Assembly (NCBI RefSeq): GCF_011745365.1
Contig: NW_024468916.1
Coordinates: forward strand, 2,091,630-2,155,629
Length of the DNA stretch: 64,000 nucleotides
Direction: 5' to 3'
DNA from: Cryphonectria parasitica EP155
Lineage: Eukaryota; Ascomycota; Sordariomycetes; Diaporthales; Cryphonectriaceae
A model generated the notes under the pieces. It was not told where the DNA came from, ran no database searches, and was given only the letters and a program-made list of their open reading frames with translations. The translations under genes were made by a program, and so were the position numbers. Of this stretch, positions 43,462 to 55,894 are shown piece after piece (within the stretch, counting starts at the first letter, position 1; each line of letters begins with the position of its first letter).

Positions 43462-44202
43462 TCCGTTATAAGCTCAGCACACAGCAAATCTCTTTCAGAT
43501 AACGATGATGTCAGTTACTCTCTATCAAGGATGCAAGAAATAGTCCGCTTTTACTCGGTGTACTTGTTTCTTCTTCTTTTCTTTTCAATGCCACCCCACT
43601 CGCATCTTCGTCAAATCAAGATCCAGTCCTGCTAAATGCATATCGTCCAACAAGAGGCGTGCTTCCTATAGGAAAATTACCATTAGCACGGCACTTGCCA
43701 TCGGGGCCTGAACAACTGGTTGCTTGATCAGATGATATGTCTGGAACAGATAAGAAATAAATGTCGAGTCTAAATACAATCTCCAAAAGCAAGGGCTCAA
43801 TCGACGGTGCTCTAGTGCAGCTGCCGAATTATCTTGCGATGTCCAACATTGCACGGTGCGAGGTGGTTGTCTCAGATGCTGTCACATCGGCAAGTGATGG
43901 ACGAGCATGGCGAGCATACTGACTGTATGAGCAGCACTCTGAGATTTTTGGAGCTTGGAGGGGGAAACACAAGTCTTTGGCCCAGCCTAGCCCTTCAAGG
44001 AGAGGCCTCGTCTTTCGGGGCCCTCGTCACCACAGCTCCAAGGGCTATATGTTCGCGATCTTGAGATTATTGAGCATGGCGGCTGACAGAATATCGATAC
44101 CTTCTAATGTATTGGCTACAACAACCCTGTGGAACGGTGTTGCTTGTCCTTGTTTTCCGGTATGAGTCAGCCCAAGTCCTGCACACAGACTGTCACCATT
44201 CC

Positions 44203-45435
44203 TCACTCCTCTAGCTCCACGCTATCGCCAAAGCACCTATCCATCATTGCTTCCGGGTAGCGTGCTCCCTTAGATCCGCCTACGCTCTCAATAGCCTTGC
44301 GAATCTTGGCCTCGTCCTCCTTTGATAGCTGGACATTGACGGCGTTCGCGTTCTCCTCGAGATACTTGACCCTCTTTGTGCCTGGAATCGGGATGACATC
44401 TTCAATCGGCAACAGCACCACCAAAAAGTCAGTCACCGTCTCATTGTCTGCTTGTTCAGGTTCCGTTTGCGGGGAAACCAAGGGGGAAAAGAAGACCTAC
44501 CCTCTCCTTGCGCCATCACCCAGGCAATCGATAGCTGGCCCGGCGTGCACCCTTTCTCTTTGGCAATGGCAGCCAATGTTTCGACCAGCTTCAGATTTCC
44601 AGGAAAGTTCTCCTGGTTGAACCGAGGGTGGGCCCTGCGCCCGTCCTTCTCGTCAAGGTCCGCAGGGCTCCGGATTGACCCTGTCAGGAACCCACGGCCG
44701 AGCGGTGAGTAGGCGATCAGCTTGACGCCGTGCGCCCTGGCTGTCTTGAGGAGGTTGGTCTGCTCCGACTCAATCTCCAGCGCGAAGGGCGAGTACTCCA
44801 TCTGCACCGCCGCGATTGGGTGCACCTTGTAGGCCCGCTCGAGGGTACGCGACGAGCACTCCGACAGCCCCAGGTAGCGGATCTTGCCCTCGGCCTTGAG
44901 CTCTGCCATGGCCTGCAGCGGGAGGAAAAGAAGTCAGCAATGGGGAGTGCTTGAAGCGCCCGTCAAACGATGGGATGCACGCTCGAGGAAGGAAATGAAT
45001 AGACTCTACCTGCACGGTCTTCTCGACTGGCGTGTTGGGGTCGATGCGGTGTTGGTAGTACAGATCGATGCGGTCCGTCCCCAGGCGCTTCAAGCTGGCA
45101 GCGCACGCCTCTTTGACGTACTCAGGCGAGCCATCGACGACCATCTTGCCATCGACGAACTTGTTTGCAAACTTAGTCGCCAAGAAGATCTCATCGCGGC
45201 GGCCTGTCTCTTTGAACCAGCGCCCGAGCAGCTCCTCGTTCTTGAAAGGACCGTACACGTCGGAAGTGTCCCAGAACGTGACACCAATGTCGGCCGCCCG
45301 TGTCAGCACGCGCAGTGACTCCTCGTCGTCCTGGCCGCCGAAGGAGGTGTAGGCGAAGGACATGCCCATACAGCCCAGACCTTGAGCCGAGACTAGGTCG
45401 TCGCCGAGCTTACGCTTGGGATAGTCGGGTGCCAT
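44203..45435 (-). CDS. Aldo-keto reductase (AKR13-like)
   Basis: Exons 45435-45010, 44912-44501 and 44399-44203 join in phase to 344 residues, a normal length. The NADPH-dependent TIM-barrel tetrad is complete: Asp56 and Tyr61 in FWDTSDVYG, Lys88 in LATKF, His129 in DLYYQHRID. Further family motifs: LGLGCMGM-like [50 protein letters not shown] and [17 protein letters not shown]. It reduces aldehydes or ketones in the cytosol; substrate not predictable. Both introns are short and phase-consistent. It has no pathway partner among its neighbours. Confidence 0.93.
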
Positions 45436-47043
45436 GGTTGGTTGATTAGTCGGTGGCCCTCGATAAGTGTCTCAAAAGCCCGTTATAGAGGGAGATAAGT
45501 GAGAAGTATTTTCCAATCCTGGTGGCGATGATAAATATGAAGCGATCTTGAGGGATAGTTGAACCTCCAAAAGATGTAAATGTTGCGCAGCTTTTATATC
45601 TTGTTTCTGAATCATTGACTCATTGACCCCCTCTGTGTTGGCTCCATGAAACTTTCAAGGTTGTATCTCCCGAGTGAGGGGAGGCGCTATGGAGTTACTA
45701 CTATGCAGGATCTTAAGTCCGACGCCCGATTCTTGAATCCCCGCCCATAATGACGTTGAGACGTTCTTTGGACCGGCAGTCGCGGTTGATGCCACGGATG
45801 AGACACACATCACAGTCAACACATGTGCGCGCCCAGTGATATAGCCAATCATAAACTGTTACCCCAACCAGCACTTCGGATCTAAGAGTGCTTGCCCCCG
45901 TAATTGACGTTGCTTGCGATGCAGGCCTGCGCACGTTACGGTCGGAAGTAGAGCCGGGCTCTGCAGGATATTTTGAGAAGCCAATTATGGTTTGCTCTAC
46001 GACAGGGTCTAAATGATCTCAGGCCTACTAAGCTTAGAAATTGAAGTGAGCAATGATTGTTACATTATATCTTAGTCGATGTGAAGTCTTATACATGAGC
46101 GGATCGTGAGGGAGCATGGCAAAGTATGATGAGGCATCGCTTTTCCCTGGGACCCACTATAAGTTACCAAGCCTGACACCTGCTCTTCACCCGACAATTT
46201 CAATTAACAAGGCTTTTTAGAAGCATCATACCTGATCTGATGTTCTATCAGTGTGCCAGTTACCGAGAATGTATCTGGGCCTCGCTGTTCGCCATCGGTC
46301 TTCGATGTCTCATGCGGTTTCTGATGGGTGGCTGATGTCGGCACGAAGCGCTTTAATTCGGCATTCTAATAGCTCTTGGACGCTTGATGATTAGATAAGT
46401 ACTTCAAGCATACTCTTCCTCAATTCATTCTCTCGGGGTGCGATAGCCTGCACCGATATGTGCCTGGTTTGTCGCGTCGTTGGCCCAAGCGGGGGAGATT
46501 CGAGAAGTCGTTCTCCTTTGAAAAACCCAAGCTTTGGTCCTGCGTCATATCAACTATGGGCTTCTTCGTCTTCTTCCTCTTCCTCTTCTTCTTTTGGGGA
46601 GGGAGGGGCGGGGCGGGGGTGGTTTATTTCCATCAGAATAGGCCTGAGCCGCGGGGCTCAATTGTTGGGTATTCAATTTTTATAAAGATATGTAAAGACG
46701 GTTACATGATTGATCAGCGGGGTTCCCGAAAGCCATATATTCTGTTGACCTACCAACGTCCGGCTCTCAGAGCTTTTTGACGCTTTCACCAGCCTGTGCT
46801 CGTGATTGCATATCTCTTGATAAGGAAATGATGCAATGTTCTCGCACCATTAGCGTGACTCATGCAGCAATTGTGCGTGCATGTGGTGCTGCAAAAGGGA
46901 TGCCATTATTACCGGTCACAGTCATCCACGCTGCTTCCAAAGACATTGGGATATTGCAGCCTGAGGAGTCATCTCAACGGGTACCAGGCCATCTCTCCTG
47001 ACAAAAGCAACCTTAAAAAGGCCAGACTTCTCGAAAGTTCATC
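45436..47043. other. Intergenic, no gene seen
   Basis: Divergent promoter region of the aldo-keto reductase and nitroreductase genes, about 1.6 kb. A CTT-rich tract is at 46565-46595. Only short frames. Confidence 0.5.
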
Positions 47044-48159
47044 ATGTCAGAGCAACAAGTATCAGCGCTCCTTCAAGCCCGCTATGGAGCCTATCTCCCA
47101 TCGCCCTCCTCCTCCTCATCCTCTACCACTTCCTCGCCCTCGGACCCCACCATAGCGACCCTCCTCGCCCACCGCTCTGTCCGCGAGTTCCTACCTTCCA
47201 AACCCCTCCCAGAGAACACAATCGACCTCCTGGTGGCCGCGGGCCAGTCGGCCCCAACTAGCTCCAACCTGCAAACGTGGTCCGTCATCGCCCTAACGGA
47301 TCCATCCGTCAAGGACCGCGCCGCGCGACTGGCGGCGGATCAGGACTTCATACGGGAAGCGCCGCTGTTCCTGGTATTCTGCGCTGACTTGCAACGTCTG
47401 ACTGCCGTGAGCCGTCTCCGTGGTACTGCAGGTCTCGGCCTCGAGTATACGGACACATTCCTAATGGTAGGACGCCCGGCTTCTTTTTTTTCCCCCTCCT
47501 TCTCAGATCTGTATGCTTGACATACCTGTTTTCTCCGAGTTTACTGCTCTCAAGACCCTTTTTTTCTTTTTTTTCTTTTTTCTTTCGGAATCTTACCTCC
47601 AAGCTGGCTCAATCCGATATCACCTCCCCCTTAGCATCACATTCTACACTAGACAGGAGCAGACAAGCTAATCAAAAGTCATTTCACAAATCTCCAGGCG
47701 GCCATGGACGCAGCCCTGGCATCGCAGAACGTAGTTGTCGCAGCCGAAGCCCTGGGTCTAGGCGCCTGCCACGTCGGCGCCGTGCGTAACCGCCCGCACG
47801 AGATGGCCGAACTACTAGGCCTGCCTCACCGGGTCATCGCCCTCGTGGGGCTAGCCATAGGATGGCCCAAACACGAGAGCACGGGGCAGGTCAAGCCCAG
47901 GCTTGGCGCCGACGAGGTCTTGCACCGGGAGAGATGGGGCGGCCCTGGTGGCGATGACAGGAGCAACGGATCGGCGCAGCAGGAGGCAAGGTTTAGCAGG
48001 TACGACGACGTCCTGGCCACGTTCAATGCTGGAGAGAAGAGGGAGGGGGTCCCGGCTTGGACGGAAAGATCTGCGAAGAGGATGGAGGGGCCGGCTACTC
48101 TGAGTGGACGACATATCTGGAGAGAAGCGTTGAAGGAGAGAGGGTTTGATATGAAATAA
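47044..48159 (+). CDS. Nitroreductase-family FMN oxidoreductase
   Basis: Exons 47044-47466 and 47698-48159 join across a 231-base intron at phase 0, giving 294 residues. The FMN-binding signature LLAHRSVREFLPSKPLP is followed by LLVAAGQSAPTSSNLQTWSV, the flavin and dimer-interface helix. The second exon supplies AMDAALASQNVVVAAEALGLG, GAVRNRPHEMAELLGLP and VGLAIGWP, then a C-terminal segment typical of the NfsA/Frp branch. A Ser-rich insert lies at residues 19-33. The predicted activity is NAD(P)H-dependent reduction of nitro- or quinone compounds with FMN. The intron contains long T-runs. No signal peptide; cytosolic. Confidence 0.9.
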
Positions 48160-48625
48160 TGAAGTAATGATTTTGTGCGACGCTGGTCGATTTCTTTTGA
48201 GCTCAAAACGTTGAAGCTTTATCCAGCTCGTTCACCGCAGTAGGAAGGAAGCCTTGAGTCGAGCAACAGACAAGCGTTCTGGATGTGGCCTCCTTACTTG
48301 CCCTTGAAGCTGATATATATGCCAAGGCATGAAAGGCCTCTGTTTTCTCAAGATCGGTACACATCAGGTCCTTCTTTTTTTTGTGTCATTACCCATTTTA
48401 ATTCCTTTGATACCAAGACACGAATATTGTTTTACGACTTGGAATATCGACAGGGTTAGGGTAAGGCGCGGCTAAGGCGCGGCTAATCCAGCCAGCGCCT
48501 TAGCCGCCGCTATCGCAACCGCGCCCCAAAAATTAACCCCAAGGTCTCCCGGTGGGCTTGATCGCGCGTCACCCTCCTTCACTGCCCACGCCCCTTCGAC
48601 AACCCCCCCTCCAGCAGCAGCAGTC
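48160..48625. other. Intergenic, bL33m promoter with telobox-like element and hairpin
   Basis: Between two same-strand genes. It ends in the promoter of the bL33m gene, which contains the element described at 48452-48507. Confidence 0.55.
48452..48507. promoter_or_regulatory. Telobox-like motif plus perfect inverted repeat
   Basis: AGGGTTAGGGTAAGG at 48452-48466 resembles a telomere-repeat box. It overlaps a direct repeat (AAGGCGCGGCT twice, 48463-48484) and leads into a perfect 13-base inverted repeat, 48468-48480 and 48495-48507, with a 14-base loop. The block ends about 120 bases upstream of the bL33m start. A role in ribosomal-protein promoter control is inference. Confidence 0.5.
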
Positions 48626-49086
48626 ATGGCCAAGAAAGGTACGCTTCCACCCCTTCCCCTTCTATCTCAAAACCCCTCTCATGAACAGGCACACGCTAAC
48701 CTCCAGATCTCCGCAGCAAAATCTCGCATCGTCTCGGTGCGCCTCATCTCCATGGCCATGACGGGCTTTTTCTACCAGTTCCGGCGTCCGCGTACCTCGC
48801 CGCCAATGAGCATGCTCAAATACGACCCCGTCGGTACGTCCATTGCAAATCGAAGCCCCGTCCTCTCCCTCTCTCTTGTACCTTCAGCTCTGCGCGACCG
48901 TCCGTGTGGGAGGCACAGAGGGAAAAATGCTGGGACGGACGAAAGAAGGCAGTCCGTTGGCTACGTTGAATCTTGAGAAAGAAGGGGGAAACAATGACGT
49001 GTAGGGTATGGTTGCTGACTCTCAAACGGGAAATAGTACGCAGGAAAGTGCTCTTCCTGGAAGCGAAACGACGAGGTAACAAATAA
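48626..49086 (+). CDS. MRPL39: Mitochondrial large-subunit ribosomal protein bL33m
   Basis: Three tiny exons (48626-48638, 48717-48833, 49037-49086) join in phase to 59 residues: [20 protein letters not shown], then [20 protein letters not shown] and [19 protein letters not shown]. This matches the bL33 family over its full length (AKSRxxxVRLISxAx[14 protein letters not shown], VLFLExKR). The first exon is only 13 bases of coding sequence and the introns (78 and 203 bases) exceed the coding length. The protein is part of the 54S mitochondrial ribosomal subunit. It has no long targeting peptide; the basic N-terminus probably suffices, as in relatives. Confidence 0.93.
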
Positions 49087-49979
49087 TCTCGACATGCAAT
49101 AACGCGATCACATCGAATTGGCTCGCAGGCGCGATATCTCATTGCAGCCAATTGTACGGGGCAGTTGCACGACGGGCCGAGGCGTTGGAACCCCCTCGAA
49201 ATAACAACCTACACACTTACAATTAGGCCGCTACGAGGCCCAAAGAATAGAATGGTGGAAACAGTGACTGCAGGAGCTTTACTGCCGTATCTAGATGGTC
49301 GGAGGGGCTTACAACGGATCTGGTCAGGACCGCCAGACTTAGTGGCAGGATGAACCACTGGAACTGTCATGTATACGACGATTGTTGGTTCCCCAGGTTT
49401 GGGATGAGGCCAACAAGGTATAGACACCGCATCGGGACTCACCTCGCTTATTTAGAAGCTTCATGAGAGCGAAAATGGTGGTTGATTATGAGCTACATAC
49501 CAAAACAAATCTCAAATACTCCCGGACGTACTGCCACATTGGTGCAACCTCGATTCGACAGGCTCAAAGCAAAACACAGACATATCCCACGCTCGCAGTT
49601 GAGGTCGGCCCTCCTTGGCCGATTCCGCCTCGTGTATCGGGAAATTTGGAGTTGAAAGTGCTGTTCATTTTTTTTCTCCCTTCAAATATTTGTATTCGTG
49701 TGGCAGTGTTCTTTGTAATCTCGCCGCATTCCAGAAATCTAAGCGGACCAAAGTGGGTGCCTCCCGGGGGGGGGGGGGGGTTTTGGCGTAGACTTTGTGT
49801 GGTAAGAAACGATATTTTAGCCCTTGAACGCGGACAATACGTGCCTGGCTCCAGGCCTGTGCGTCCCAATACGTTTTCTCAGTCTTGGAAAGCCTCAGCT
49901 CCATGCGACGACTGTCGCTGCTGGTAGAACAGAGACGAGCAATGCTGCGCGGCGTTCAGAAAATGGACATTGCGACTGC
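49087..49979. other. Convergent intergenic region
   Basis: Between bL33m and the coiled-coil gene 3' end. Short frames only and a 15-base G-run at 49766-49780. Confidence 0.5.
49766..49780. repeat. Poly-G run, 15 bases
   Basis: Guanine run followed directly by four T, about 200 bases beyond the coiled-coil gene stop codon. Confidence 0.9.
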
Positions 49980-52900
49980 TCAAAGCTGTCCTGCACTTGC
50001 ACTGCCTTTGATTTCATCAGCATTGTCCGTGCCTGTGTGGTGTTGGCGCACATCTTGCAAAACATGCGATGCCTGGGTCGAAAGATCTTGCAGATCCTCG
50101 TTTGCTGGGTGAGGTACATGGCTGGTTAAATGGGCATCTGATGCTTGAAGGCACTCCACGGAAGACGAATAGACCGTTAAGAAGGCTGGATCGACACTCT
50201 GCAGGGTGTGTTTCGCCTTTTTCTTCGGTGTCTCCGTTTCCTGGGTGGATTGTTCTGAGCTGGTCGATCCCTTGCGCTTTCTGGTCTCCAAGGCCATAGT
50301 CAAATGCATATCGCCAAGCTCTACCACGCCTATGCGACTGGTGTTGACATTCAAGAGCGATCTTCTGCTCGACGCGCCTACCGGATGCGGAGGACCAGGC
50401 TTGCTTCCAGCAACGAGCCTATTGTAGGGTCCACGATGGAGGGCACCGTTGCGCCTTGTCGTGCCTGCATCCAAAGTCTTGTCTGGTGTTGCATCATGTG
50501 GGCCTTGATGCTCGCTTCGAGCACAGCCTTCGTGGCCGAGAGCCTCAAGTGGAGATTTCTTGTCCTCGACAGTGAACTGCAGACTAGGAGGCACATTAGG
50601 TTTCATGATGGATCTTCGCGGTTCTGCAACTCGCCGACGCTCTTGTTCCGTTTGGACTGAAGGTGGGTCAGGTGAGGGCGCGTCACTTGATGGGCTCCTA
50701 ACAGTAACTCGCCGAACATCCATCAAGTTGTCGAGAAAGAATCTTGATCGACGGCCCTGATCGTCCATCACTGGTAGGCTCGATCGTCCTGGTGTCAGGC
50801 AATACTGCACAACTGCCTTCTGCAAGAGCTGTAATTGTATCAGTGGCTTGAATCTTGGATCAATGTGATCAAAACCTCGGTCCTTGGTTTGAGAAAGCTC
50901 AGATGCCATTTTCTGGATGGCTGCGCACTTTTGTGTCCACTGCTTCAGGTTCCGGAGTACTACCTTTGCCGCTGTGTCGTAAGCTTTGGCATTGTCTGCC
51001 AAATTCGTGAATCTCTGATCAGCCATGATCAGCTGAGCCTGGAGTTTCAGTAGCTGCTGTCTGACAACGTTCTTCTCTTTGCCGTCGTGGTTGGTCTCCT
51101 CCTTGTTTCTAGTCGCTTCCTTTCGTGCAGTCTGAAGCTCCGCTTCTAGGTCGGCAATCTTTTCGGAGTCCTTCGCGGCACCCTCGGTCAATTCCTTGAT
51201 CTTCTGTTGCATGCCACTGATTTCAATGTTCAGCACCCTTTGCTCCTCCAGAGCCTGACCAAGCTGTTTCTCGAGGTCTGCCTTGAGCTGATCCAACCGG
51301 ATCATTGCTTCATGCTGCGCAGTTTCAACGACCTGTTTCTGCATGGCTTTGGATTCCGCGACGTGCTGCTCCAGAAGGCTGCGCAGTCGCTCGGCCTCCT
51401 CCTCATGCTTCTTGCCGTTCGCGAGGCTGGTGGCATGCTCCTTCTGGAGCTCGGACACCAGACAAGCTTTGACCGCAGCCTCATCCTTCAGTTGGTTGCA
51501 TCTCTCGCGGAGCAGGTTCGTATTTTCGGAATGCTGTAAGCTTGTGGCCTGAGCACGCTCTAAGTCGTCGATCTCGCTTCGGAGCTGGATAATGAGATCT
51601 TCATGTTGCCGGGCGTTCGCTTCGGATTCAAGAAGCAGCCGCGACTGGTTGGCACAGTCGCTCTCCCTCTCATGTACTTCCACCTCCAGGGCCTCGATTC
51701 GCCGCTGCACATCTTCATCCTGCCTCTGCAGGGCGTACTGCTCAATTGCGTGTTGACGCTCATCGATAGCCTCCCAAAGATCGCCGACATACTCGTCCAG
51801 CCCAGAGCACATTGAAGACATGTTCTCCTTGGTCTCGAGTTGTGATGCCACTATGGCCTCGAGGCTGCCGGTAATCCTTTTGTCTCGGTCAGCTATGCAC
51901 TAGGCTGAGTTCATGTCGCTACTCACGAGGTTACCGCCTTCTCATGAAGCTCCCGCAACTGGCCGAGGATGTCAGCTTCAGAACGCGCTCGTTCATCTTG
52001 AGATCGAAGATGTTTCACGACCATGTCGAGTCTAAATAATTAGCCCTTTGTTTCACCTGTACGAAGGTACTAGGAACTTACTTATCATGCATCTCACTTG
52101 CTGTTTGGCTGTCTTCCTGCGGTTGACGGGAGGCGAAGTCGTTAATTTTGGATATAACGTCCTCAATCTGTGTCTCAAATCTGTGCAGGATATCCTCCAC
52201 AGTGGAGATGCTCGCTGTTTGCTGAAGGAGAGATGTAGACGTCTTTCTCTCGCGTAAGAGATCCGCCTCTCGCTCCTGGACTTTCTGCTCAAGAGACGCA
52301 ACGACATCATTGTCTGCATAGATCAGCACACGAGGCCCTTTGGAATTGGACAAGCACTTTGCTTACACTCTTTCTCCTTTCGACTGCATTCAGCCACAGT
52401 CGATTTGACCAGCTGGTTCAACTGGATACGAACGGCTTCAGCTTTCTGAAACTTCCGTTCCCGCTCAATATTCCGCTGGCTTTCTTCAGCGCGCATCTGG
52501 AGAATTGTTCCATCGCACCTCTCCTGGGTAGCCTTGTACAATCCTTGCTGTTCCTCCAGGGCCTTATTTAGGAACTTCATGAAACCGGCGCTCTTCTCCT
52601 TGAGTTGTAAAACTTTATCAGATTGAGCCTGCCGCTCTTGCTCCGCACAGTCCAGTTTCTCACGCAGGCGCTGCTGTTCATCTTGAAGCTCTCGGATAAG
52701 TACATCTTTATCCGACGTCTCCTTTTTGTACCGAGACACCTCTTCTTTCTGCTGCCTGATAGTGCGTTTGAGTTTGGCAATTTTTTCGAAGTGCTGATTG
52801 ACATCGTGCTTGATATCCCCGAACTTGTCGTTGAGACAGCCAGCAAGGTCGCCCATGGTTGTCTCCAACTTCGAGTGAAAGTGTCTCAAAGGGCTGCGTG

Positions 52901-54077
52901 GTGTCCGCTTCCGACTCTGGATCAACGACACTGCATCACCGTCGTACAACCTTGGGTGGTTTGGAGAGCAGTGTGAAGACGATGTGGATGGCTTCGTTTC
53001 ACGCCTCTTCTTTGTGTTTGAGCCCACCACAATCGATGAAGCCTTGCATCTCGAGGAAGGAGTATCAAGGTCGAAAGACTGGCCTCGCCCATCACGGAAG
53101 GGACGGCTGGCCACTGGACGACGGGGAGACACATTCTGAGAGAGACGACGAGGCGGATGAGCCAACGTTATTGAGATATCGTTCGGGAGGGAAGTGCGTG
53201 GCTTCTGCGCGGAGGTCAGAACAGCATGCTTCTCCGGTAACTGACGCTGAACCTGCCGCTGATCGAGCTGGTGCTGACCGGAGAGCGCATGCAAGTGGAC
53301 GGATGGTATCTCTTGGGTCTGACTTTGCGATGACAGATTAGGATGAGCTTTTGCCTTTGGTCTGACCGTAGAAACCTGCGTGTTGCTACAAAGGGCATGA
53401 GGTGCAGAAGACTTGCTCAGTGGGGGAGACTGCCCGTCATTCGCTTGACGACACAATGGTTGGTAGTCTGCGAATGGGGGTCTGTTGTGGGAAATGTGTG
53501 CTCGGCCAGACTCTGCAGGGGCATCGACCACCCCTTCAATCTGGTGCTTGTCTGCGTCCAGGGCTTTCTGCTGAGCTAGGGCTGATGCGAGCTTCAGGTA
53601 TCCGGGATCTCGAGATGACTGCCGATCCTGGACGCGTTCTCTTTGTAGACTGGGTTGAGATGTCAAGTGCGCATTGACAAGTTGGGTATCAGGAGCGACT
53701 ATGAGATCATTCGACTGCTTCTTGTTGGCCTTGATGTGACTGCCTGCCGAAGTGCCTCCCTGGACCTCCTCCACCATCTGAGATGACTTGGCAGGTTTGG
53801 GCCGGCTGAGCTGGCCAGGAGTGAATTTGATTGGCAGTCCGTAAGAAAAGCCCTCGTTGAAATCAAGGTCATCTAGGAGTGGAGGTCGGGCAATGAGTTC
53901 AAGCTGCGGGATCTGGGGAGCGTCGTAATTCTTAGGGGACGAATGAGCCAGACCCAGACCGTCAGATAAAAGGATATCAGACAGTGGACTGAGAGCATTC
54001 TGAGTCATCGTGAACTCTCCGGAGTCCTCACCCGACTTGACAAGGCAAGCAGAGCTCTCATTGGGTCGTGGATCCAT
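49980..54077 (-). CDS. Large coiled-coil protein, 1314 residues, family not recognised
   Basis: Four exons (54077-52367, 52313-52082, 52031-51927, 51876-49980) join in phase to 1314 residues. Residues 1 to about 400 are polar and probably disordered, with LLDDLDFNEGFSYGLPIKFT as a conserved-looking patch. Residues about 405-1010 form a nearly continuous coiled coil (FEKIAKLKRTIRQQKEEVSR, ELQDEQQRLREKLDCAEQE, and many more). Residues about 1010-1314 are again polar, Pro/Ser-rich, with a nuclear-localisation-like ETPKKKAKHTLQ near 1240. This head-rod-tail layout is shared by synaptonemal-complex transverse filament proteins (for example Sordaria Sme4), spindle-pole-body and Golgi tethers. The NLS-like motif favours a nuclear role. 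I cannot assign the family. The chosen ATG (MDPRPNESSACL) is preferred over an upstream in-frame codon. Confidence 0.82.
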
Positions 54078-55894
54078 CTTCAGCAAGGCAAGCGATGATG
54101 ATAAATACAGATTGCGTCCCCGAGCAATCGCAAAGACGGTTCTGACAGTTGACAAAAACAACCAATCAAAAGCAGATGACAGGAGCTTTGAAAATTTAGG
54201 ATGACGATAGAAGAGAATTGCTGGGTCTGGGGAGACTTGGGAAGGCAATTGGCTGCCTGAAGGCCAAGTGATTCAAGGAAGGTACGTTTTTCTTGATCTA
54301 GAGAGAGGGTAGCATCAGTAATGACGGCTTGATGCAGGAACTGGGAGCAGCACTATCGTGACTTCCGTACAGAGGCCAAGTACAGGACCAAGGCCTAGTG
54401 AACAGAGAGCCGCGGGAAATGTCGAGATCCATGGTGATTGCTTGTCCGTCCCTTCGACTGTCGTTTTAAGGTGTTACGGCTTAGTCTGCCGCTCCAAACG
54501 AACGCGCGATCTATAGCCAAGTGCAATTCATACTTCGTACAAAACAAATGAGTATGGACTTGTATTGCATGCCAGTCTCGTACTTGTGCACTGGTATGGT
54601 CCCAAGTATGGTAAACCCTACTATTCTTGTCCTCTTTTTCATTACTCTTCTTTATTATTGCAGCATGGCCAACGAGACCCTCGTTCTCAACAAAGAACCT
54701 TGCCTTGGGTCGAATGACTTGCTTACACACCTACCTGCGTACTGACGAGTACGACGCTGATTCGAGAGGGATTGAGAATGGCTGAGACGAGTCTATATAT
54801 TCTTGACTGTTCGAAGTCTCTCATGCAGAATGCCATCTTCATTAGTCGTAATCTTACCTTACTTCGCAGCGTGTTTCCCAAAGGTTGTAGAGTCTAGGGA
54901 AGTGTAAAGCATTCATAAGAACAAGCCACTTCAAAAGAGAGGTCCGACAGCTGAGTATAGAAGATAAGCAATGGGTATAGGATAAGACATTGGATGACAG
55001 CGAATGGCGCCTACCAAACAACATGCCAAGGGCGCCAGAACAGGCAAGGGACGTGTGTGACTTGGGCATCAAATCCGACCCCGCATACGCTGTGGTCTGG
55101 CACTTTGGCCGTTGATAGTGGCAGTACCCCTCTCATCTTGCCATTCCCATTTCCCCATCTGAGCTGTCCCACCTATTAATATTCTATTCCGATCGAATTG
55201 GACAGTAGCTGAACTGGTTAGAGACCTGTCCCAATGATTTAGGAGAAGGAGAAGAAGAAGAAGAAAGGGCGGGTAGGAAAGGGGAAGAAAGAAAAGAAAG
55301 ACAAGGCCAAGCACCGCCTGGTATGGTATAGAAGACATAATTAGGTTGACATGGAGGAACCAGTAAAGTTCCCTGGCGCTTAGCTAGCAACCCCCATCCT
55401 AGACGCCCGACTCTCATTGGCCGACGTACCCCAGGGGCATGTGTGAACCACGCCTCAAGCACGGCGCGTATGGCAACGTCTCACACCAATTGTAATGTGA
55501 TGAACCACGACAAGACCGATGCGAATTCTTGGTTGGCCAATGGGGACCCCTTTGGAACGGATCTGGAAGTCGGATGCGTTCAAGTGCCGAGTGCAGGATG
55601 CGAGGAATCTGCATTGGAAACAGTGATGAAATTGGTATCAGCAGTCTGCTTTTTCTTTTAAGGTTCCTTAAAACAATGTTTGGTATCATGGATTGCTTGT
55701 TCTGAAGGCCAAGGTATCTAAATAGTATGCTGCTCATCCTTGCTGTCAAGGTGTAACGACTCTCGTCTACCACATTTCTTCTTCTGGACCGCTCCCGACG
55801 CTTATCAACGCCCAACGCAAACAGTAAAACTCTCCAGTTCCTGAACCATCAGGTGGATTCGAGGACTCTCCACGAACTTCAACAGTCTTCAACG
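54078..55894. other. Intergenic, no gene seen
   Basis: Promoter regions of the divergent coiled-coil and membrane-protein genes, about 1.8 kb. A GAA-rich tract is at 55240-55300. Only short frames. Confidence 0.5.

Larger units (their letters stand above)
41634..44202. other. Long intergenic region with tandem repeats
   Basis: About 2.6 kb with no recognised gene. Includes a G-run (41926-41940), a GGAT-type tandem tract (42096-42131) and a CATT/CACT tract (43407-43461). Only spurious frames are present. Confidence 0.5.

Noticed and set aside
6484..48159. Secondary-metabolite cluster (methyltransferase, FAD oxidase, aldo-keto reductase, nitroreductase)
   Set aside because: The genes are spread over 40 kb among housekeeping genes and there is no polyketide, peptide or terpene backbone enzyme.
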